Below, in pieces: positions 51,431 through 62,300 of a DNA stretch of 64,000 bases. The stretch is from Aquimonas sp044377145. GTDB lineage: Bacteria > Pseudomonadota > Gammaproteobacteria > Xanthomonadales > Xanthomonadaceae. Below the pieces are notes generated by a model. That model searched no databases. It saw only the letters and a program-made list of their open reading frames with translations, and was not told where the DNA came from. The DNA lies in NCBI RefSeq assembly GCF_044377145.1, contig NZ_JBILJQ010000006.1, positions 1 through 64,000 on the forward strand, written 5' to 3'. The position numbers and the translations under genes are program-made. Each line of letters opens with the position of its first letter. Position 1 is the first letter of the stretch.

Positions 51431-52405
51431 TCAGTTGGTCGCTTCTTCTTCTTCGTCGTCGATCACAGCCGGTTCTTCGGTTTCTTCGGCTTCTTCGCCA
51501 GCTGCGTCGGTTTCGGCAGCCGGGGCAACCGGATCAGCCGGGGCTTCAACCAGCGCATCGGAGACGGCCTTGATGGTGTCCTTGCTGTACCAGCGATCGC
51601 CTTCGCGGATCATGTCCTGCTCGCTGGTCAGATCCTGCCCCAGCAGGCTGTAGGTCGTGCCGACGCGTGCAGTGTCGCCCTGCTCGGTCAACACCGACGG
51701 TTTGACGCTGCCGAGGGTGGCATTGACGTCCATGCCGTAGACAGCCAGCACGTCCTTGGCGCCACCGAAGGCGATACCGGCCTTGGCCAGGGCTTCGTCA
51801 AACGACAGCGCATTGACCTGCTCCAGGCTCTTGAGGTCGAGCGTGCGTGCGGCGGCGACCGCCTTGGCGATCGCGCTCTTGGCCAGCTCACGGTCGGTCA
51901 GCTTGACCGTCGACAGCCAGTTGCCGACAGCGTCCACCACCTGGGTGGCCTGGCGCTTCTGGTCTTCGGTCAGGTCGGTGTTCTGCTGGATGCCCTGCAC
52001 GGCGAAGCCGCGGCCCATGCCGATCATCATCGGCAGCTGCGGGGCCATTTCGGCTTCGAACTGCACCAGCGCGGGCTCAAGCTCGGCCATCAGCGCGTCT
52101 TCGGCGCCGTCGGCGGTCAGCTTGGTCATCATCTCCGCGAACTCGGCGGCTTCGCCGGCCTCGGGCGGAGTGCGCTCGCGGCTGTCGAACTTTGCCTTGA
52201 CCTCGTTGTAGCGGGCCTCAGGCAGCGACAGCTGCACGAATTGCTGGATGTTGTTGTCGCGAAGGGCGTCGGCAGCAGCCTTGACGGCGGCGTCCGGGGT
52301 GGCAGTGGCCTTGGCTGCGTCAGCCGGGCTTCCGCTCTCGCTGCCACAGGCAACCAGGCCGAGTGAGAACAGGCCAGCGGCCGCCAGGGATACGAATCGA
52401 TTCAT
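51431..52405 (-). CDS. Conserved lipoprotein with acidic tail
   Basis: A 324-residue lipoprotein. The signal peptide ends in a lipobox (LFSLGLVACGSES, acylated Cys near residue 20), and the rest is mostly alpha-helical: TPDAAVKAAADALRDNNIQQFVQLSLPEARY, AEMMTKLTADGAEDALMAELEPALVQFEAEM. The last 40 residues are very acidic (AEETEEPAVIDDEEEEATN), a low-complexity tail likely to be disordered. I do not recognise the family. A GGAG site precedes the ATG at 52405. It is divergent from the MCE operon 152 bp away and ends at a palindromic terminator. Confidence 0.75.
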   Translation of the reverse strand: MNRFVSLAAAGLFSLGLVACGSESGSPADAAKATATPDAAVKAAADALRDNNIQQFVQLSLPEARYNEVKAKFDSRERTPPEAGEAAEFAEMMTKLTADGAEDALMAELEPALVQFEAEMAPQLPMMIGMGRGFAVQGIQQNTDLTEDQKRQATQVVDAVGNWLSTVKLTDRELAKSAIAKAVAAARTLDLKSLEQVNALSFDEALAKAGIAFGGAKDVLAVYGMDVNATLGSVKPSVLTEQGDTARVGTTYSLLGQDLTSEQDMIREGDRWYSKDTIKAVSDALVEAPADPVAPAAETDAAGEEAEETEEPAVIDDEEEEATN

Positions 52406-52557
52406 GTGTGAACTCCGGGTGGAAAGCGGCGGAACTCTAGCATGCCGCTTGAACTTCGAATCAGAACGCCCAACACGCCTGTGCTAACCGGCGCACAGTC
52501 GCGCGGGACGCGTGCGCAAGCTGAATCGGCGCAGCGCCGGCACCGCGCGCCGATGCT

Positions 52558-53700
52558 ATGTTCCCGCGCATGCCAACCGATACATCCATGCAAGCCGCCC
52601 ATCTCCAGCCTGACTCGCGGGCGCTGCGCCTTGCGGGCGAGTGGACGCTGGCGCAGGCCAATCAGCTTGCCACCGAGATCGAACGCCTGCGGCCGGTGGA
52701 CAGCGCCCTGCCGTTCGATGCCAGCGGCCTGACCCGGCTCGACACCGCCGGCGCGGTTCTGCTGCTGCGCCTGCTCAAAGCCTGCGGGCGCGAGGGTGTG
52801 CTGGATTCGGTCTCCGGTTTGCGCAGCGCCGACACCGCCTTGCTGCAGCTGTTGATCGAGCGCGGCGCGGGCCCGGCCACGCCGATCCCGCGACCGCACG
52901 GCTTTACTGCGCTGCTGGCGCGAATGGGCGCTGCGCTGGAGAGCTTCTGGATCAACGCGCGCCAGCTGGTCGGCTTTATCGGCCTGACTCTGCTGACGCT
53001 GTCGAAGGTGCTGACCGGCAAGCGCCGCCTGCGCCTGACCGCGACGGTCTTCCACATGGAGCAATCCGGGCTGGATGCGGTGCCGATCGTGGCCCTGCTC
53101 AGCTTTCTGGTGGGCGCGGTGGTGGCCTTCCTCGGCGCCACGGTACTGCGCGATTTCGGCGCGTCGATCTTTACCGTCGAGCTGGTGGCGTACTCCTTTC
53201 TGCGCGAGTTCGGCGTGCTGCTGACCGCGATCCTGTTGGCCGGGCGCTCGGGCAGTGCGTTCACCGCCCAGATCGGTTCGATGAAGAGCCGCGAAGAACT
53301 CGATGCGATCCGCGCGCTGGGCCTGGATGTGATCGAGCTGCTGGTGCTGCCGCGGCTGCTGGCCCTGCTGCTGATGCTGCCGCTGCTGGCTTTCATCGGC
53401 ATGATCAGCGGCCTGGTCGGCGGCGCCCTGGTCGGCGCGGCGGCGCTCGACATCAGCACCGGCATGTTCATCAGCCGGCTGTACGAGATGACCGAGATCC
53501 GGCATTTCTGGGTCGGCATGATCAAGGCGCCGATTTTCGCCTTCGTGATCGCCGTGGTGGGCTGCCTGGAGGGCATGAAAGTGGCGGGTAGCGCTGAGTC
53601 GGTGGGCCGACACACCACCTCGGCCGTGGTGCAGTCGATCTTTCTGGTGATCGTGCTCGACGCGCTGTTCGCGATCTTCTTCATGGAGCTCGGCGTATGA
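52558..53700 (+). CDS. MlaE-type ABC permease with N-terminal STAS-like domain
   Basis: A 380-residue inner-membrane permease. The first 100 residues (RALRLAGEWTLAQANQLATEI, FDASGLTRLDTAGAVLLLRLL) look like an STAS domain, a role played by the separate MlaB in E. coli. The MlaE/YrbE domain follows: MEQSGLDAVPIVALLSFLVGAVVAFLGATVLRDFGASIFTVELVAYSFLREFGVLLTAILLAGRSGSAFTAQIGSMKSREELDAIRALGLD, ending with EGMKVAGSAESVGRHTTSAVVQSIFLVIVLDALFAIFF. It moves phospholipids with the ATPase encoded next. Three in-frame ATGs (52558, 52570, 52588) are possible; the last is closest to the STAS domain. Its stop overlaps the ATPase start. Confidence 0.92.
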   Translation: MFPRMPTDTSMQAAHLQPDSRALRLAGEWTLAQANQLATEIERLRPVDSALPFDASGLTRLDTAGAVLLLRLLKACGREGVLDSVSGLRSADTALLQLLIERGAGPATPIPRPHGFTALLARMGAALESFWINARQLVGFIGLTLLTLSKVLTGKRRLRLTATVFHMEQSGLDAVPIVALLSFLVGAVVAFLGATVLRDFGASIFTVELVAYSFLREFGVLLTAILLAGRSGSAFTAQIGSMKSREELDAIRALGLDVIELLVLPRLLALLLMLPLLAFIGMISGLVGGALVGAAALDISTGMFISRLYEMTEIRHFWVGMIKAPIFAFVIAVVGCLEGMKVAGSAESVGRHTTSAVVQSIFLVIVLDALFAIFFMELGV

Positions 53701-54536
53701 CCAGACCAGATCGCGAGGCTGTCATCGAAGTGCGCGGGCTGCGTTCGGTGTTCGGCAGCCAGGTGGTGCACGAAAGCCTCGACCTCGACCTATACCGCGG
53801 TGAAGTGCTCGGCGTGATCGGCGGTTCGGGTGCCGGCAAGTCGGTGCTGCTGCGCTCGATCGTCGGCCTGAAAGACCCCGATGGCGGCAGCGTGCGCCTG
53901 TTCGGCGATGAAACCACCCATCTCGACGAACAGGCCCGGCGGCCGTACGAGCGGCGCTTCGGCCTGCTGTTCCAGGACGGAGCGCTGTTCTCGTCCTTGA
54001 CCGTGCTCGAGAACGTCAAGGTGCCGCTGCTGGAGTACTACAACCTGCCGCCCGATCTGCTTGACGAGCTGGCCCTGCTGAAGATCCGCCTGACCGGCCT
54101 GCCCGCCGATGCGGCGCACAAGTACCCAAGCCAGCTGTCCGGCGGCATGCGCAAACGTGCCGGGTTGGCGCGGGCGCTGGCGCTGGATCCGGAAATCCTG
54201 TTCCTCGATGAGCCGACGTCCGGCCTGGACCCGATCGGCGCGGCCGCTTTCGATACCTTGATCCGCACCTTGAGCGACGCGCTCGGCTTCAGCGTGTTCC
54301 TGGTCACCCACGATCTCGACAGCCTGTATGCCATCTGCGACCGCGTCGCGGTGTTGGCCGACGGCCGCGTGCTGGTCGCCGACTCGATCGATGTGGTCGA
54401 AGCGAACCCGCACCCGTGGATACGCGCATGCTTCACCGGGCCGCGCGGACGCAGCGCGCGGGCGCAGTCTGCGCTTACGACACCTCAGCTGGCCGGCCCC
54501 GACGCGGCCGCCACTGCTGAACCTTCAAGGATCTGA
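53697..54536 (+). CDS. MlaF-type ABC transporter ATPase
   Basis: A 279-residue ATPase: Walker A GGSGAGKSVLLR near residue 40, FLLFQDGALF-type Q loop (RRFGLLFQDGALFSSLTVLENVKVPL), signature LSGGMRKRAGLARAL, Walker B ILFLDEPTSGLDP, and switch His in VTHDLDS. These match MlaF/YrbF of the MCE lipid transport family. It overlaps the permease gene by 4 bp and is followed by the MCE gene after 3 bp. It would energise lipid movement between the membranes. Confidence 0.94.
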   Translation: MTRPDREAVIEVRGLRSVFGSQVVHESLDLDLYRGEVLGVIGGSGAGKSVLLRSIVGLKDPDGGSVRLFGDETTHLDEQARRPYERRFGLLFQDGALFSSLTVLENVKVPLLEYYNLPPDLLDELALLKIRLTGLPADAAHKYPSQLSGGMRKRAGLARALALDPEILFLDEPTSGLDPIGAAAFDTLIRTLSDALGFSVFLVTHDLDSLYAICDRVAVLADGRVLVADSIDVVEANPHPWIRACFTGPRGRSARAQSALTTPQLAGPDAAATAEPSRI

Positions 54537-54539
54537 CCC

Positions 54540-55505
54540 ATGGAAACCCGCGCCAGCCATGTGCTCATCGGCAGCTTCGCCCTGCTGATGCTCGTGCTCG
54601 CATTTCTGTTCGTGCTGTGGCTCGGCAAGCTGTCGCTGGACCGCGAATGGGCTTACTACGACGTGGTGTTCACCGAAGCGGTCACCGGCCTCACCGTCGG
54701 CTCGGCGGTGCAGTACAGCGGCATCCAGGTCGGCGAGGTGCGACGTCTGCAGCTGGCGCCGGATGACCCCAGCCAGGTGATCGCGCGCATCCGCGTCGGG
54801 GGCGACACCCCGATCAAGACCGATACCACCGCCAAGCTGACCTTCACCGGCCTGACCGGGGTGGCGATCATCCAGCTCGGCGGCGGCAGCGCCGAGTCGC
54901 AGCACCTGATCGGCGAGAACGGCGAAACGCCGAAGATCGTCGCCGAAGATTCGGCACTGGCGAAACTGATGTCCTCCGGCGAGGACATCATTCTGAACGT
55001 GAATCAGATGCTGCAGCGGGTATCCAACCTGCTCAGCGAGGACAACATCAACAAGGTCGCCGCGACGATCGACCATGTCGAATCGCTGAGCGCCAGCCTC
55101 GCCGCGCGCGGTGACGGCATCGGCAGCGCCATCGACGACCTCGCTGCGGCCGGGCAATCCCTGCGCACTGCACTGGCGCAGACCGAACAACTGATGACGC
55201 GGCTGGACTCGATCGCCAATCGCACCGATGCACTGCTGGCAGGCGACGCGCAGGCTTTGCTGGAAAGCGCGCGCCAGAGTCTGGAATCGGCGCGGCGGCT
55301 GGCGGATTCCTCCAACGATCTGGTGGTCGGCAACCGCGAATCGATCCGCATCTTCAGTCAGCAGGGCCTGTCGCAGATGGGCCCGGCGATGGCCGAACTT
55401 CGGCAAACCCTGGCAAGCCTGCGCGAGTTGAGCGAACGCCTGGAGGCCGACCCCACGCGTTTCCTGCTCGGCCAGGATCAGCCCAAGGAGTACGACCCCA
55501 AATGA
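54540..55505 (+). CDS. MCE family protein (MlaD/PqiB-like lipid-binding subunit)
   Basis: A 321-residue protein with a single N-terminal membrane helix (VLIGSFALLMLVLAFLFVLWLG), then one MCE domain (YDVVFTEAVTGLTVGSAVQYSGIQVGEVRRLQLAPDDPSQVIARIRV, TAKLTFTGLTGVAIIQLGGG), and a long helical C-terminus (VSNLLSEDNINKVAATIDHVESL, then QTEQLMTRLDSIANRTDALLAG). It is longer than E. coli MlaD (183 residues), with a predicted helical extension as in MCE proteins that form needles or tubes. It is expected to form a hexameric periplasmic ring for lipids. It sits between the ATPase and the lipoprotein gene. Confidence 0.93.
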   Translation: METRASHVLIGSFALLMLVLAFLFVLWLGKLSLDREWAYYDVVFTEAVTGLTVGSAVQYSGIQVGEVRRLQLAPDDPSQVIARIRVGGDTPIKTDTTAKLTFTGLTGVAIIQLGGGSAESQHLIGENGETPKIVAEDSALAKLMSSGEDIILNVNQMLQRVSNLLSEDNINKVAATIDHVESLSASLAARGDGIGSAIDDLAAAGQSLRTALAQTEQLMTRLDSIANRTDALLAGDAQALLESARQSLESARRLADSSNDLVVGNRESIRIFSQQGLSQMGPAMAELRQTLASLRELSERLEADPTRFLLGQDQPKEYDPK

Positions 55506-56122
55506 CTGCCTACCGATCCTGCGCGACCACATCAGGCCCGCTGCAGTCGGCACTGCGCTGCGCCCTGCTGCTCGGCACGCTGACGCTGGCCGCCTGTTCA
55601 CTGCCCAAGGCGCGCGAGGGCGAGATGCGCCTGCACACCCTGCAGCTCAGCCTGCCCGCCAGCGCGCAGCCGGCGCTCGGTCGCCAGCTGCTGGTGGAGC
55701 TGCCGACGGCAGCCGCACCGATCAACAGCGATCGCGTCGCCGTGCGCGTTGGCGAGAGCGAATACGGCGTTCTGCGCGGCCTGCGCTGGAGCGAGCCCGC
55801 GCCGCAGCTGTGGCAAAGCCTGCTGGTGCGCGCCATCGAAGACGATGGCCGTCTGAGCGCCGGTCGCGACCGCGACAGCCTGTTCGGCGATGAGCGCCTG
55901 CTCGGCGAACTGCGTGCCTTCGAGTACCTGCGCGACAGCGGCCACGTGCGCATCCACTACCACGCCAAACGCGTTGACGCCGCCCAGCGTGTTGTGGCCA
56001 GCCGCAGCTTCACCGCAGAAGTCGCGGTGGGCAGCAGCGAACCGGCAGCAGTGATCGCCGGCTTTCATGCCGCGGCACGCCAGTTGGTACCTGCACTGCT
56101 TGAGTGGCTGACGACGCACTGA
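55502..56122 (+). CDS. ABC-type transport auxiliary lipoprotein (PqiC-like)
   Basis: A 206-residue lipoprotein with signal peptide and lipobox (CALLLGTLTLAACSLPKA). The DUF330/ABC_trans_aux-type domain is recognisable: LHTLQLSLPASAQPALGRQLLVELPTAAAPINSDRVAVRVGESEYGVLRGLRWSEPAPQLWQSLLVRAIEDDGRL, as in PqiC, YmbA and MCE-linked lipoproteins. It sits at the outer membrane and probably completes the lipid path in place of MlaC/MlaA. It overlaps the MCE gene by 4 bp and is the last gene of the operon, followed by a strong hairpin. Confidence 0.88.
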   Translation: MTAYRSCATTSGPLQSALRCALLLGTLTLAACSLPKAREGEMRLHTLQLSLPASAQPALGRQLLVELPTAAAPINSDRVAVRVGESEYGVLRGLRWSEPAPQLWQSLLVRAIEDDGRLSAGRDRDSLFGDERLLGELRAFEYLRDSGHVRIHYHAKRVDAAQRVVASRSFTAEVAVGSSEPAAVIAGFHAAARQLVPALLEWLTTH

Positions 56123-56254
56123 TCGCACACAGCGAGGCCGGTTCGATCAGCTGGCGACTCGCGCCTCTGGCGACCGCGCTGCGTCTGCAGCGACCACGCC
56201 CGGCTCGGAGTAGCCCGAGCCAGGCCGTCGATGCGTCATTGATTCAACCGCCAC

Positions 56255-56283
56255 TGGTCCCAGCGCGTCGTACGCTGGGACCA
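56255..56283. terminator. Convergent terminator hairpin
   Basis: TGGTCCCAGCG (56255-56265) and CGCTGGGACCA (56273-56283) form a perfect 11-bp stem with a 7-base loop, between the MCE operon and the giant surface-protein gene that converge here. No long U-tract is seen on either side, but its position fits a bidirectional terminator. Confidence 0.7.
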
Positions 56284-56355
56284 GGTGGGGAGGATTCCGA
56301 CTGAGCGCTTTGCGTCAGACGCGCGTGCCCCGGCGAGACATCAGCGACGCGACCC

Positions 56356-59300
56356 TCATTCGCCCAGCAGGCCTCGGCGCGAACGCAGCACACCCCAGCC
56401 CAAGGCGAGCATGCCGAGCATCAGCGCCAGCAGCGTAGCGGGGTCATTGGTCGGAACCTGGACCACCGGCGGCAACAGGATGCCGACCAGGACGCTGTCC
56501 TGGTCATCTTCGATATCGATGCGGTTGTCGGGCACCGAATCGATATCCCGAATCGGCTGACCGCCGTCGTCATCCGCGCCGGTGATCTCGGCCACATTGC
56601 GCATCGAGCCGCTCTGTCGGAGCCCCATGCGCAGGCTGATCGGCAGATCGATGCTCGCGCCCGGCTGCAGCGGCCCGGCGATCACCCGGGTGGCCGAACG
56701 CCCACCAGCGGCCAGGGTCCAGTCACCGCTTTCCAGGGTGAAGCCGTCCGGGAAGCGATCGGTGATCTCCACCGCATAGGCCGGCAGGGTGCCTTCGTTG
56801 CGCACGGTGATCACGTAGTTCACCACCTGGTTCGGCCGCACCTGGCTCGCCTGGCCGGGTGCCAGCCGCTTGCTCAAGGCCAGATCGAAGTTCTGCACCA
56901 GGCCGAAGTCGACGGTCGGGTTGGTGTTGAAGTCCGGGGGGCCGGGTTTGACTTCAGCAACCAGAGTGACCGGCGGGCTGCGCGTCAGCGGGCCGGCCTC
57001 AAAGCCGTTGTCGTCGTTGTCGACGTCATTGTCCGGGTCCACGCCAGCCGCGCAGCTGCCGGTCTGGGTGTGTGGGAAGCCAGAACCGGTGCTGCCGAGA
57101 TGGGTGCTGGGGCGCTCGATCTCGACGATGTAGTCCTCCGGCTGCAGATCGGTGAACAGATAACGACCATCGACTCCGGTCAACTGTGTGGCCAGAACCG
57201 TGCCGTCCGGCAGACCATCGCCATCGGCATCGACGTACAGGTTGACCCGCACACCGGGCAGGCCCGGCTCGCCGGAATCCACTCGGCAGTTGTTGTCGCT
57301 GTCGACCCAGACCTGATCGCCCAGCGCCAGCGCGCCGACGCCCGAGGTGCCGATGCGGTAGTCCTCAACCTCACCATCGCTGGCCTCGCCCACCGGCGAA
57401 CAGGTCGGATCGGTGCTGAGCCGGAACCGCGCATAGGCCGAGGCCACCGCGTTTGCGGGCACCAGGCCGAACTGCAGCTGCAGGCTGCCATTGCTGGTGC
57501 CGGCCGGCACGGCGATCGTGGCCTGTTCGCTGGCGTCGTTGAAATCGCCGTCGTCGTTCCAGTCGATGAAGCCGCAGACCTGCGCCGGCGCGACCAGCAG
57601 GTTGGTGGCGCGCACATTCACCCGCGCCGGGCTGCCGAGATCGTAGGGCTCCAGGAAGCTGACGCCGTCTTCATCATCGACACCCGCCGTGTCATCGCCG
57701 GTGGCAGTGACGCCCGGCGGGCCGTCACCCTCGGCATCCACCGTCGCGCCGAGGAGCAGCCCGCTGACGATCACATGGCGCGGGCCGTTCTGGGCCAGCA
57801 GGGTGGCGTAGTTGCCGGTGCCCTGCCCTGCGCCGGTGTCCGGCAGGTCGCCGAAGTCGAACACGCGGACCCGTGCCGTGTAGTCCTCGACTTCACCGTC
57901 GCGCTCCAGCCCATTCGCATTGGCAGCCGTGCACGCACCGGCTTCGGTGCTGAGGCGGAAGCGTGCATAGGTGGCGCCGCCCGTGGCGCTGGCCGGCACC
58001 GCGAAGCTCAGGCTGAACTCGACATCGTTGCTGCCGGCGGGCACGCCGACCTGGGCCACTTCGCCTGCGCCACCGAACACGCCGTCGGCGTTGAAATCGA
58101 TATAGCCGCAGACGCGGGCTGTACCGGTGCTGGTGTTGGTGGCACGCAGCCGCACCGCCGCTGAGCGTCCAGCGATCAGATTGCTGTCGGTCAGGTCAAC
58201 CAGGTTGACGCTGTCCTCGTCGTCGACACCGGCGAGGTCGTCACCATTGGCAGCGACGCTGGGCGCGCCGTTGAGCTCATCGTCCACCAGCGCCCCCATG
58301 CGCAACCCCGGCCGCAGCACGTGGCGCGGGCCGTTATCGGCCAGCAGGGTCGAGTAGTTGCCGGGCCCTGCGCCTGCAGCGGTGTCCGGCAGATCACCCA
58401 AGTCCAGGCGCTCGCTGATATTCACCACGTAGTCCTCGATCTCGCCATCCGGCGCCTCGCCATTGGCACTGCAGGCACCGGCCAGATCGGTGGACAGACG
58501 GAAGCGCGCGTAGGTGCTGGACGGTGCGCCCAAAGCCGGCGCGCCGAAGTTCAGCGCGGCGGTGCCTGCCACGGTGCCCGCGGGCACGTTGGCATTGGCG
58601 GATTCGCCGGCATCGTCGAAGTCGCCATCGCCATTCAGATCCACGAAGCCGCACAGGCGTGCCGCGCTGCTGGTCGGGTTGTTCACCCGCACATCGATCT
58701 GCGCCGGCAGCAGGGCGATCAGCTGCAGCTGCGCGGAGTCGACGCCATCCTCGTCATCGGTGCCGTTGAGGTCATCGCCGTTGGCGGTCACGCTCGGTTG
58801 GCCGTCGAAGTCGACATCCACGCCGAGGCCCATGAACAGGTTCGGGCTGGCCGGGAAACCGGGCAGCAGCAGATGCCGCGGGCCGCCGTCGGCCAGCAGG
58901 GTGCGGTAGTTGCCCGGGCCGGTGCCCGCGCCGGTATCCGGCAGGTCGCCGAGGTCATAGGCGTTGATCAGCACCGCGTAGTCCTCGACTTCACCGTCGA
59001 GCAGCGCGCCTTCGGCCGAGCAGGTCGCACCAGCGTTGGCGGCGCCGGTGTAGATGCGGAAGCGCGCAAAGGTGCTGCGCACGGCATTGGTCGGCACGTT
59101 GAACAGCAGGCTGCCATTGAGCGCATTGGCACCCGCCGCGACCGTGGCCTGAGCCAGCTCGCCGGCCTCGCCGAGCACGCCATTGGCGTTGAAGTCGATG
59201 TAGCCGCAGACCGTCGCCACCGCGCCGCCGAGGTTGGTCGCGTTGAAGCGCACCGTGTTCGGGCCACCGACGCGCAGCGCCAGATCGGCGACCACGATGC

Positions 59301-62300
59301 CGTCTTCGTCATCGGGCTGGCCGACCGGTGCACTGTCGTCGCCATCGGCGCCGCCGCTGGGCTGGCCATCCATCTCGGCATCGACCACCGCACCCAGCAG
59401 CAGGCCGCTGCGGATGATGTGGCTTGGCCCATTGCCGGCGATCAGGGTCGGATAGCTGGGCAGAGCCGGCAGGCCGGCAGGCAGATCGCCGCGGTCGATT
59501 GCGATGATCGATGCACGGTAGTCCTCAACCTCGCCGCTGGCCGAGGGGCCATTGGCGAACGCAGCGCTGCAGGCGCCGCCATCCAGGCTCAGGCGGAAGC
59601 GCACATAGGTCGGGTCAATCGTCGCGCCGGGAAACGGCACACTGCCCCAGTTGACGTTGACCACGGTGCCGCCGGCACCGCTGCCGCTGGGGATGGTCAA
59701 GGTGGGCGCCAGCTCCGCGCTGCCGCCGACGGTATCGCCGAAGTCGCCGTCGGCATTCCAGTCGACATAGCTGCACAGGCGTGCCGCGCTGCCGCTGTCG
59801 TTGACCACGCGCAGTTGGACGATGGCGGGCTGGCCGCGGAAGAACTGCAGCTGGGCCGGCGTGATCACAGCGTCCTCGTCGTCGCCGGCAGTCAAGTCAT
59901 CGCCATCGGCGCCGACGCCGGGCTGGCCGTCGAGTTCGGCATCCCACAGCAGGCCAAGCGTGAGGCCGGTGGTCTGCAGATGGCTGGGGCCGTTGTTGGC
60001 CAACAAGGTGCTGTAGTTGCCCGGGCCGGTGCTGTTGCCGGTGTCCGGCAGATCGCCGAGGTCGGCATTGTTGATGCTGCCGGCAAAACCGATGTCGACG
60101 CTGTAGTTGGACATGCGGTCCGGCCACAGGTCGGTGCCGCCGCCGTTGTCGGGGTCGTCATCGGTGCCTGAGCCGTTGAAGATGCGCTCATTGGTCGGCT
60201 CGTTGGCGCTGGGGTCGCCGAGCGTCAGCACCGGAGTGGACACATAGCCCGGGCCGGCGCCACAGATCGCGGCAGCCGCCGCGCCCTGCGCGTTGTTGTC
60301 GTTGTCGGTGCGATTGTTCGGGTTTTGGCCATTGTTGTTGGTCGACACCTGCAGCCCGGTGAGCGCGGGCTGCGTGCTCGGAACGCCGAGGTAGTAGTCG
60401 GGCTGGCGCAGCAGCTCATCGAAGCGGTACTTGCCGCTGCGGCCACCGACCGTGGCGCTGACTGTGCTGTCGACCAGCAGGTCGCCCGCGCTGGGGCCGG
60501 CGGTGCCATCGGTGTCGCGGCACAGGCGCAGCTCGACGCCATCAATTCCGGGCTCGCCCTGGTCCAGCACACCGTTGTTGTTGGTGTCGCGCCAGACCCG
60601 GTTCCCCAGGCGATAGCGCTCGGGCAGAATCACGCCAGCCTTCACCGGCTCGGCAGTCGGCAGCAGGTTGGTCGGGTTCAAGGGCGTGGCGGTGGCGCGA
60701 TAGGCGCGATGCGCGAAGCTGATCCAGGCCGGGTTGAACACATTCGTATTGGCAACCACCGAGGGCAGCGCGCCGCCGGCCAGGGTCGGCGCCACGAACA
60801 CCGGTGCCGCCATCGGGAAATCGAACACCGCGGATTCCAACCGACCCCAGTTGTCGGTCGGGCCGTTGAAGGTTCCGTTCGGGTCGATGAAGGCGCGGAT
60901 GCGGATCGCGCGCACATTGGCGAAGTTGCCAGCCGGCGGCGTCGCGCTCCAGTCGTTGGTGCAGCTGCCCTGCCAGCCGCTGGTGTCGTCGTCGTTGGAA
61001 ACCTCGGGCCGGCACGGGTTGGTCGACGCCGAATACTCGATCAGATGGTTGCCGGCGATGTTGGCCGTGGTCTGCGCAGCGACCAGGGTCGGCGCGCCGG
61101 TCAGCAGCGGGCGGAAGCGGGTGTTGCGGGTGACGCCAGCCTGCGGCTCGCCGACGCCGGTGTCGCCGATGAAGGGCAGCACCTCGTAGAACACGTAGTT
61201 GTCGAAGGCCACGTTGCCCGCGTTCTGGATGCGCACGCGGTAATTGAACGCCGCGCCGAAGTCGGTGCGCGCCACGCAGGGGAAACGGGTGAAACGCGGG
61301 CTATCCACGCCGACGCCGGGGGCGCCGGCGAAGGTGTCGGCATACACCGGGCACGCGGCGGACGCGACCGCCGGCGGCTCGGTCGGGTCGTCGACCAGAT
61401 CATCCGTCGGGTTCTGGTACGGGCCCGGGCCGCTGACCCACTTGGTGCCATCCAGCACCGCCGCCTGCAGGATGGTGAAACCGGCCGATCCGGCGCAGTA
61501 CTCGGTGGTCCCGGCGTTGCCGTCGATGTTGTCGCTGTCGGCCACGAAGCTGGAAGAACAGGTGCTGTCCGGATCACCGCTGAACACGCCGATGCGGTTG
61601 CTGTAGCTGCCGTTCAAGGTGCCGGCGCGGATGCGCGTGCGGATGTCGATGCGCGGCATCTGCGCGGCGGTGCGCGGGAAGCTGCCGACATAGGCGATGC
61701 GCACCAGGGTGTGGCCCGGCACGCCGCCAAAAGTGAAGCCTGGCACGGTGGTAATGGTCGGTGTCGGGCTGCCGGGCTGGATCACCGAGGTGCCGAGGAA
61801 CTCAAGCTCGGGCGGCAGCACATCGACGATGACAGGGTCGACGATGTCGCCGGTGGAATCGCCAACCGCATGGTCAACGCCCACGCGCCAGACGATCTCA
61901 TCCAGCGGGCGCAGCGAGGACGGCGCCGACTGCACGGTCTTGATCGGGTTCAAGCCCGGCCGCGCCTCTTCAATGCGCTGGATACGGCAGGTCTGCTCGA
62001 ACTGCGCACCGCCGGCATTCCAGCGCGCGATGAAGCAGTTCTGCGGATCGATCGAGCCCGGCAGCGGCGGCGGGTTGATGCTGGCGGGCACCGGCTGGCT
62101 GATCACCGGCTGGGTGGTGAAACCGAAATCACGCGGCAGCTCATTGGCCGGCGGCAGGCCCGGGCCGGTGTTGGTATTGGCGAAGCGCCAGCAGATGCCG
62201 GTGATGCCGCCCAGGCCGCTGCTCACCGTAATCGCATTGTTCGCCGGCGCAGCAGTCGCGACCTGGGTCCAGCTGGCGTCGCCGCAGTTCGCCGTCGGCG

